A stretch of DNA of 64,000 nt from Ctena decussata (taxonomy: Eukaryota; Mollusca; Bivalvia; Lucinida; Lucinidae). Each line of letters begins with the position of its first letter. The first letter of the stretch is position 1. The notes below the pieces were generated by a model. The model made no database searches and had not been told where the DNA came from. It worked only from the letters and a program-made list of their open reading frames with translations. The translations under genes and the position numbers were made by a program. Positions 57,013 to 64,000 of the stretch are shown one piece after another. The stretch lies in assembly GCA_963989385.1 (NCBI GenBank), contig OZ022506.1, positions 11,365,841 to 11,429,840 on the forward strand, in the 5' to 3' direction.

Positions 57013-58487
57013 ATTGTCGTGTCAGTTAAAATGTGCATGAGTGTTTCGATGAAAAGAATCTCTGGAACTCTCAATATCTTTGTAAATCCCGATTTACCTG
57101 CGATTCTGTATCCCTTTATCATATGCTGCAATTAATTTATTATTATTTTTTTTTGACTGTTTTAAGATCTTGAATCCAGAAAACTAAAGTAAGGTACCAT
57201 GAAGTGTGAACAGGCATTTAACATAAGGTTTTCTACTGGGCATTCTATCGCTAAACTGTTCAAACGGAAAAGAAATGTCTTTGTATCAGCGTATATATAC
57301 TGTAATGAAACGCAACACCTAAATACATTCGCGAAGGAAACTGCGGCGTAAAAACATAAACTTTAGCGTTATTCGTCTTCAAGCATTATTCATTCTTTAA
57401 CATAAAGGGAGATAATGTGACAGTTGACCGATTTCAAGACGCTGTTTTTTTTTAGTAAAAATCGAAACAGTCAAACGAATTTAGCGTGGCTTTTTACACT
57501 TGCAATTCAGAGGTCATTTCTGAGCACATTGTGCTAAAAGAAAAGTTTTGCAATGGAATTTAAAGTTTCTCGAGGAAGTGTGATAACTCTTTTATTAAAG
57601 ACCTAAATCTTGATAAAAACATCTTGTACTGTGTTTGGATGAAAATCATACTCAATGCAATGATCAATTCAAACTTGCTTTGTAGCACAGCCGAAAAAAG
57701 GAAACATAAATTTGTGGGCGTTTCTTTTGACGTTCAGTATACTGTATGTTCGGTGGAAATGGGAAGTTGCAAAAAGCAAATATCTCTCCACAGAGATTAT
57801 TGGCACTTACCTCGTCAATAATGCATACGAGAAGTAAATGAGCAACCTTCTTTCGTTTGTATATTGTTTGTTGTAACACCGGTCTTGCAATCAATTAACA
57901 GTTGTTCCTTCTAGTTTCACTGTACAATTTCATAGCGCGTTCATTCTCTTATTTCACTTTTTACTCTTGGCGGAAATTTCCTGCAACCTTGAAATTATGA
58001 TAAATTTGGCTTCTACTTCGTTAAAAACATTTTTATTAGGCCAGTACTTATAAAGTTTGTTTAACCACTTTTGAAGCGTTAATTGCAAACCTTTTTGCCC
58101 CACTTTTCCCTGCAAATTGATTACAAATATACGTCTTGCAATTAGAGAACAAACGCTCATTGGAGCAAAGTACAAATTTATCATGCATCTGCTGCAAAGT
58201 CCACCTGATAACGGGGCTATGTTAACATAGTATGATATCATGTCACTTTAGAACTGCGCTTGCGCGAATGTTATCAGGCGATGCCTTTAAAGGTGATATC
58301 TGAAAGCGATTTGCTTGTCTGTTACATTGGATGTGATAGAAGCGTTTGATTGGTCAAATGACGTCACCAAATCACGTCATAATGCATAACGCGACGTCAG
58401 CAAGTTCGAACAAAACAGCGTTTGCTTTTCACTTCTTTGACGATCTTTAAAAATGTTCTAGTGATGCATGATAAATAGAAAACCATG
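57013..58487. other. Unassigned DNA
   Basis: No gene or repeated block recognised. Confidence 0.4.
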
Positions 58488-58620
58488 TTTGTGTCTTTTG
58501 ATATCAAGTTTATCAGGCTCGACAAGAAACACGTCGGACTGGCTAGGCAAGCCTCGCCATTCCTACGTTGTTTCTGGTCTCGCCTGATAAACTTGATATC
58601 AAAAGACACTGACATGGTCG
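58488..58620. mobile_element. Palindromic MITE (TGATATCAAGTTTATCAGGC)
   Basis: GTGTCTTTTGATATCAAGTTT ATCAGGC mirrors GCCTGATAAACTTGATATCA AAAGACAC around an asymmetrical 60-bp centre. Confidence 0.75.
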
Positions 58621-59626
58621 TCTCTATTTACCCTCTGTAAAACTTCATGTTATGACTTAGAATAAGGTGAAGGGTGCAAAAGGGAGACACCATTAATTCA
58701 AGTAGAAAATGGTCATCCAATTAATAATAAAGCCATATATTTCAGACCTGTTAGCTGATGTTGACGGTAAATTATTCAGAGAAGCATTGCTCTGAACATC
58801 ATTGTCACAAAACAGACGAATTTGAGACTGATTCCTTTCTCTCATTTATGTGTTGATAAGTACGACTTTATACTTGGTTTAGAACTGTTATAAGTAAAGT
58901 TAATGGACTCTTTATATATTTCAGATGAAAAGTGGGAATACAAACAAGTTAAAAGCAACGTTTCGATTAAGTGCACACTTTTTTCATTCTTTTATTGTAT
59001 TTAGGAAAAATAATGTCTTTGGTTTCAGATATGTTTTATGAAAGGGTGGCGTGTTGAAAAATTCTATAAGAATATTCGATAATTAACTAACAATAAACAT
59101 AGAACTTACGCTGTCTCCTGAAATTAACTCTTTCACTGTCCATTTAATATTGTAAATCGGAAAATCATTATATGTAATAGGGTTTTATTTTCCCGACACT
59201 TAACGATTGCAATAGTTTCTGAAAATGTAAAAGCCTTTGCAAAATAATCACGGTCTGCATCAATATTAAAACTCCTTCGACTTTTATTCGCGAAAAAAGG
59301 CTTTGAGATTTTTAAGTTCACAGAATTTTATCATAGCCTTTAACGAACATTGAGACACATTTCAATGGATACATCATATAGTTTCTCAAAACTTACGTAA
59401 CAGATTTAGCGCAAGGTAACAGACTTTACCACAAGGTTCTTCTGCTGTTTTCAAGTTAAAATCTTTTTGGTAACTCAAAGGGTTTGGCTGAACCACGTGC
59501 ATGAAATTTTGAGAGTGCCAGGAAATGTCGTTGTCTTCGTCACTGATATCGAGTAAATGTCGAGTCTATTACGGAATAATGGTATAGTTATCAGCATAAT
59601 TGAACGAACAAAAGCTGAAGGTATTT
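58621..59626. other. Unassigned DNA
   Basis: No gene or repeated block recognised. Confidence 0.4.
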
Positions 59627-59862
59627 GAGCCGCGACACGACAAAACCAACAATGTGGTTGTGCGCCCAGCGCAGACTCAGATCAGCCTGGGCATCCGCCC
59701 AGTCTGATCAGAGTCTTCGCTGTCCGCATGGGGGTAGCTTAGACTCTTAGCTACCATTTAAGGGCTTAGCCAGGAATCTGAGCTGACTAGGCGGATGCCC
59801 AGGCTGATCTGAGTCTGCGTTGGGCGCACGACCACATTGTTGGTTTTCTCGTGTCGCGGCTC
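59627..59862. mobile_element. MITE family A, full copy with ATTT on both sides
   Basis: GAGCCGCGACACGACAAAACC to TTTCTCGTGTCGCGGCTC; ATTT at 59623-59626 and 59863-59866 may be a target duplication. Confidence 0.88.
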
Positions 59863-60114
59863 ATTTCAGTCCTTTGAGAGTAATGCAATATTTATTATGC
59901 TTTGCAACCTTTTACAAATTGTCAGATTGAAAAAGTTTACATAAAATGTGTATGTAAAACAATTTACCCTCAACCATATGCTTACCTCTTAAGGGATGTC
60001 ATCGAAATTTACGATAGCTAAAAAATAAAGATGCATAACACTGCAAGTTCAAACTCATCAATTAACAAATGCAGCATATAGTTGTCTCGTCTACGAAGCA
60101 GAAGCGAGACATTT
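59863..60114. other. Unassigned DNA
   Basis: CTCGTCTACGAAGCAGAAGCGAGAC at 60086-60110 resembles the end of a dispersed repeat that continues after the MITE. Confidence 0.35.
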
Positions 60115-60355
60115 GAGCCGCGACACGAGACAAGAAAACCAACAAAGTGATTGTGTGTCCAGCGCAGACTCAGATAAGACTTGGCATCCGCCCAGTCTGA
60201 TCAGACATTTCGCTAAGCGCTCAAAGGGTAGCTAAGGGTCTAAGCTACCTCCATGCGGACAGCGAAGACTCTGATCAAACTAGGCGGATGTCCAGGCTGA
60301 TCTGAGTCTGCACTGGGCACACAAACACTTTGTTGGTATTCTCGAGTCGCGGCTC
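60115..60355. mobile_element. MITE family A, full copy
   Basis: GAGCCGCGACACGAGACAAG to ATTCTCGAGTCGCGGCTC. Confidence 0.86.
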
Positions 60356-60942
60356 GATTATGTATTGCTTTTCCGTTGTTGGCGGAGGCGTTGTAAAATT
60401 TTATCGAGTTTTCGTGTTTAGCTCTATTTCTCAAGAACGATAAGGGCTAGAACCATAAAACTTTGGTCACGCATACATCTGATGCGAGCTATGACCCTAT
60501 GTATTGTTTACTGGAAGCGATCTTTTCGTGGTTCCACTCTGAGTACTGGGAAAGTGTGTGTTTGATATAGGGATCAAACATGTTTTATACCAGTTCCTGA
60601 GGAAAAGGTTGAAACCGAAGGCGAAGCCTATAACAACCACATCCTTCCTTCTTGGGGCAATATCAATATAGGACAATTTATTTTCATTCACTCACATTAG
60701 AAAACCGTGCGCCTGTAGTATATGGGAGAAGACTTTATTGTAAGATTTCATCTATAACAAATAGAGTTGCTGGCTAGTCATTTAAGTGATAGAGTCTGGA
60801 TACGTTCAACGTTGAAACAAAGTTGAAACAGTATTGATTCAACGTTGTCACGATTTATCAACCTTGTTTCAAAAGCGTGTTCGAGCGTGGATATACATCG
60901 TTTGTAACGACTAAAACTGCGAACCTTAGAGGAGTATAATAT
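60356..60942. other. Probable dispersed repeat body and ACGTTGAA dyads
   Basis: 60360-60700 may be the rest of the repeat split by the MITE. 60805-60870 has CAACGTTGAAAC / GTTTCAA words like 51840-51900. No gene. Confidence 0.35.
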
Positions 60943-61348
60943 TTAAGGTGGTGAATAAAACCATAAAACTTTAACGTATCTCCCCGAAAGTGAGCAGAAT
61001 TCTTATTTTTGTTGTTCTCTATAGTTTAGAATACAAAAAAGACATGCTGGTTAAAAAAGTGTGTTTTATAGGAAAAGATCAATGAATACATTTCTTCTTG
61101 AAAGCCTAAACCCATAACATCGTTATTTAAAATGCATTTAGGTCTGAAGATACTTCAATACACTGCGAAAAACATCCTAGTATTTATTACTATTATAACT
61201 ACTTCTAAAATTGTAAGGTGAAACCGTTGAAAACAGTATCTTATTCTCAAATGCTCGATCATATATAAGGTGCATCTATACTGGATACATTCATTAAATA
61301 TAGGATAGCCAGGTATACTTGTCTACTATATCGCACATTATATAAAAT
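60943..61348. mobile_element. Foldback element H, one arm only
   Basis: TTAAGGTGGTGAATAAAACC, AACGTATCTCCCCGAAAGTG, AGTGTGTTTTATAGGAAAAG and TATAGGATAGCCAGGTATAC match the left arm of 46604-47478. Confidence 0.7.
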
Positions 61349-61443
61349 AAAAAGATAGGCAATTATCATGAATTAATGCAATCAAATTAAAATCTTAAAG
61401 AGTTCTTTCAAGAGCAGAGCAGACATTAAAAAGAAGGAACATA

Positions 61444-61485
61444 GGCCATACTCCGAAGTTTCGGCTTTCAAGCCTCATCACTGAC
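61444..61485 (-). ncRNA. Hammerhead-ribozyme-like motif 1 (C3 replaced)
   Basis: On the - strand: stem I 5' strand GTCA, core GTGATGA (expected CTGATGA, so C3 is G), stem II GGCT/AGCC with loop TGAA, then GAAA, stem III ACT/AGT with loop TCGG, position 17 A, and stem I 3' strand TGGC. Stem I pairs as A-U, C-G, U-G, G-C. Type I order. The C3 change should disable cleavage. Confidence 0.6.
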
Positions 61486-61822
61486 TCTGGCAAAATCTGG
61501 TTACGAAATGCAGAGAAAAGCATACCGTGATTTGTTCATTTTAATCAGGCAGTCTGTTCAACATCTGATTGGTATCAAACGGGTCCGAATAGTTAAAAAG
61601 TTATGATTTGGAATAAAAGTCTTAATCAATTAAAATTTCTGATTTCTCAGAATATATCCTCAGATCTCAAAGGACGAAAATGAAACAAAATCTGCACAAT
61701 AGATGATGTACGGGGAGACGTTTGACGGCCGCCACACGGCACAACACCACGTGCAGCGAATTCAAATAAAATCTTAAAGAGTTCCTTCAAGAGCAGAGCA
61801 CACATTCAAAAGAAGAAACATG

Positions 61823-61865
61823 GGCCACACTTCGAAGTTTCGGCTATTCAAGCCTCATCAGTCAC
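61823..61865 (-). ncRNA. Hammerhead-ribozyme-like motif 2 (position 17 is G)
   Basis: On the - strand: GTGA, core CTGATGA intact, stem II GGCT/AGCC with loop TGAAT, GAAA, stem III ACT/AGT with loop TCGA, position 17 G instead of A, C or U, then TGGC. Stem I has one mismatch. Where motif 1 is damaged motif 2 is not, and the reverse, so their consensus has a complete core. Confidence 0.62.
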
Positions 61866-62415
61866 CCTGAAAAAATCTGGTTACGAAATCCAGAAAAAAG
61901 CAAACTGTAATTATTTGATTTTATTCAGGCAGTCAATTCAAGGATGCCTGATTTGATTATCATTTGATTAATGCAATAAATCCCATATTCCACTCTTAAA
62001 ACTAAAAGAGAAAAGGCAAAAAAATGACAAAGTTCACGAAAGACATGCATGACAAATCGAGAGAGTAGCTCTTTCCTAAAAGGGTGGTTATTTAGCCACC
62101 CTAACTAAAACAGCAGCAACATCCATTTTCACTGATTTTATAATTTAAATAACAAAACATAGCTGAATGGGCCGCTATTCTGGTAACAAGACTGCTTGAG
62201 ACCATAGAAAGCGGACATAATAACAAGTAACAAAATTGAACCACAACAAAAGTACCGCCTTGGAACGGTCAGCTCTAGAATACTGGGGTGCAATGGCTGA
62301 AACATGTTTACTGATTCTAAACCTCGCCCCCTGCCTCTGCGTTGGTTTGAAACAGTTAGTTAGCGATTTAGTCTGCATGAAGGTTTTCTAACCCATCAAT
62401 GAATAATCACAGGAA

Positions 62416-63640
62416 ACAAAGAAATCCGTCCAATGATGAATTAGAGATAAAGACTCGTCAGAAACAACGTATTTGTTTATGTTATTGCTTTACCTCCAGG
62501 GTAAACAGCTATGTACATGTCTTGACTATTATCATATTGTTCATGCAAGTCTCGGTTAACCCATTTACGAGTATGCCCCTTGGACTCTTCTGCCTTTATA
62601 CATTGTATTAGTTCATTTGTTACTTACGGGGTGTTTGGTTTAGTTTGGTTTTATCAATTCTTATTTTATTATAAAGAGAAATACACATGTGACTTGTGCA
62701 AATAGTGTATATCCTGGTAAGAAGATGCATTTTCGGCGTCTGATCTGGATCTACGGCCAGTGTCCCTTTTATGAGACACTGGACATAAATGGGTTAAGTG
62801 ATTTTTTCAACCCTCATTTTTTACAGAAAGTCTTTATAGGATCGCTGGATACCCATGTTTTCGTTCGCCTTCAGTCATACTTTTAAACATTCTTTCATGT
62901 TGTACTAGTCATTTTGCTCTAGGAAACTAAATTAAAAAATGCATACGATGATTTAAAATGCATTTATTAAAAAAAGATAGCACAAAATATGCGTTTACCT
63001 GATTTAACAAAATATCAGTCTGCTTCATTTTTTAAAAGTACGATTGGCTAACATAAAGCTTAAATAGCTCTGTTTTGACATTTTTACAGGCATACTTAGT
63101 TTTTCCTCCAGATGAATTTTGCTACAGTTTTTTTTTTTTTTTTTTTTTTTGATGATTTTAATTTAAGGATTTTTATACCTAGTACAACGTTGTTTGCCAA
63201 GTGGCTGTGTCCCTATCATGCGAGAATTACACCCTGAAGGTTCTGTAGCCTCCTCCTCGTAAACCCAATGCACAACCCCACTATCCTTTTTCATGGGGCA
63301 AGTAGGAGCCATGCGCAAAAATTGATATGACTTTTAAAAGCTATTGCTAAGCGGCATATTAGAATATTTGCTTCCCCATATTAATATATTGATACGTATA
63401 GGCTTTCAAATTCTTCCGTAGACGTGGCTATATTAATTTCATTTCAAATGCCAAAGATTTCAGCTGCGTTTGCCAATAAAGACCAAATTATTATAAAACG
63501 TCTCATGTGGTTAATGAATATTAAGGAAAGTCCTTATTGGGCTTGACGACCTATTGCTAAGCTTTTAATTAGCCTTTCTTTTTATTTCAATATATAACTT
63601 AATGTACAAAATGCTAAATGTTGAGGAAAATCCGAAAGAT
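62416..63640. other. Unassigned DNA with a poly-T tract
   Basis: T(25) at 63127-63151. Short + strand frames at 62399-62886 are not recognisable proteins. Confidence 0.4.
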
Positions 63641-63647
63641 AAGATCA

Positions 63648-63750
63648 CAGTGCTGCTAATGCAATCTCAGCTTCCTCACGAAGGATCGTTGTAGACCTCA
63701 TTCTGGGGGTTGAAGTCCAGCACTGCACTGTCACCCTATCTCTCATGGTT
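63648..63750 (-). pseudogene. Short fragment of the RTE-type retrotransposon
   Basis: The - strand has ACCATGAGAGATAGGGTGAC, AGTGCTGGACTTCAACC and ATCCTTCGTGAGGAAGCTGA, then GATTGCATTAGCAGCACT. It aligns to 34738-34830 and encodes LREEAEIALAAL, equal to the ILRGEVEIAIAVL block before the RT domain. It has 12-13 bp absent from the longer copy. Confidence 0.75.
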
Positions 63751-63854
63751 GATTCACTCGTGGCATTTCGTGGATAAAGTACAGCCTGTCGTCGAAGCCC
63801 ATCTCTCTCCAGCCTGTATATGTTGTCAACAGCCAAAATCCATGAGTACTATAT

Positions 63855-63935
63855 GTCCCTGAAGCCTCGGTAAGTCCGTGAGTTAAAGGCTGGCCTGCTG
63901 ATCTAGCAGACCAGGGTCGAATTCCGCTAGGGGCG
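63855..63935 (+). repeat. tRNA-like SINE fragment
   Basis: GTGAGTTAAAGGCTGGCC and GACCAGGGTCGAATTCCGC resemble A and B boxes with the right spacing. No closed cloverleaf. Confidence 0.4.
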
Positions 63936-64000
63936 GAAATCTTTTCAACTTTAAACTGGGTTTCATTGCACACAGCCTCTCATTATCACACTGTCATTGA

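Larger units (their letters stand above)
61388..61966 (-). mobile_element. Hammerhead-bearing dimeric element (retrozyme or Penelope-LTR-like)
   Basis: A ~170-bp segment (ATCTTAAAGAGTT, CAAGAGCAGAGCA, GAAGTTTCGGCT, CAAGCCTCATCA, AAATCTGGTTACGAAAT) occurs twice as a direct repeat, from 61391 and from 61770, 379 bp apart. The block is flanked by ATTAATGCAATCAAAT (61372-61387) and ATTAATGCAATAAAT (61967-61981), a probable target duplication of about 15 bp in repeat R. Each copy holds one hammerhead-like motif on the - strand. The layout, about 1.5 units in tandem each with a ribozyme, fits retrozymes and Penelope-like terminal repeats. No protein is encoded. Confidence 0.68.
61349..62415 (+). 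repeat. Repeat R, copy interrupted by the hammerhead element
   Basis: AAAAGATAGGCAATTATCATG at 61350, then after the insertion AATCCCATATTCCACTC, GTAGCTCTTTCCTAAAAGGG, AAAGTACCGCCTTGGAACGG (62248) and AAACCTCGCCCCCTGCC (62317) to CACAGGAAAC (62415). Confidence 0.75.

Noticed and set aside
57664..58241. Two medium open frames upstream of the GPCR (- strand)
   Set aside because: No recognisable motifs, no splice context and biased AT composition; they look like chance frames.

Overview
The window looks like nuclear DNA of a marine invertebrate, most likely a bivalve mollusc. The evidence is spliced exons with GT-AG boundaries, a class A GPCR, a TMEM272-type membrane protein gene, and a very dense load of eukaryotic transposable elements. 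Several repeat styles are typical of bivalve genomes: ACGT-rich dyads, GACGGACGG runs, termini of the AGCTCACCTGAG type, and non-LTR retroelements ending in a TAA-rich tail. Species cannot be fixed from sequence alone. There are no prokaryotic operons, CRISPR arrays or rRNA genes.

Only two host genes are well supported. (1) A TMEM272-like four-pass membrane protein on the + strand, whose last three coding exons are 13516-13675, 16680-16739 and 22614-23071. The splice phases join exactly and give 225 codons; the 5' end was not found. (2) An apparently intronless rhodopsin-like GPCR on the - strand (55922-54945, 325 aa) in which the DRY arginine is replaced by leucine. A broken copy of a dispersed gene family with a GCDTTS motif (4116-5100, -) is a third protein-derived locus.

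Layout. 0.4-1.0 kb: decayed mariner transposase. 1.9-8.3 kb: palindromic MITEs and the GCDTTS pseudogene. 8.4-11.1 kb: a 2.7-kb element with long terminal inverted repeats around a 324-bp dimeric satellite. 12.7-23.1 kb: the TMEM272-like gene, with introns full of nested elements. 23.2-27.1 kb: MITEs and a tRNA-derived SINE. 27.1-30.5 kb: a dead non-LTR retrotransposon. 34.4-36.3 kb: a dead RTE-type retrotransposon. 39.1-39.6 kb: a 75-bp minisatellite. 40.2-45.9 kb: an array of ~920-bp ACGAAT-rich units between 112-bp inverted arms. 46.6-53.7 kb: foldback DNA, two copies of another non-LTR family and a Penelope-like RT fragment. 54.9-55.9 kb: the GPCR. 59.6-62.4 kb: MITEs and an insertion with two hammerhead-ribozyme-like motifs in tandem. 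63.6-64.0 kb: RTE and SINE scraps.

The most interesting candidates are the hammerhead-bearing, target-duplicated dimeric insertion at 61.4-62.0 kb (retrozyme or Penelope-terminal-repeat-like), the 40-46 kb array whose units each carry a conserved TATA-like motif, and the satellite-carrying foldback element at 8.4-11.1 kb.
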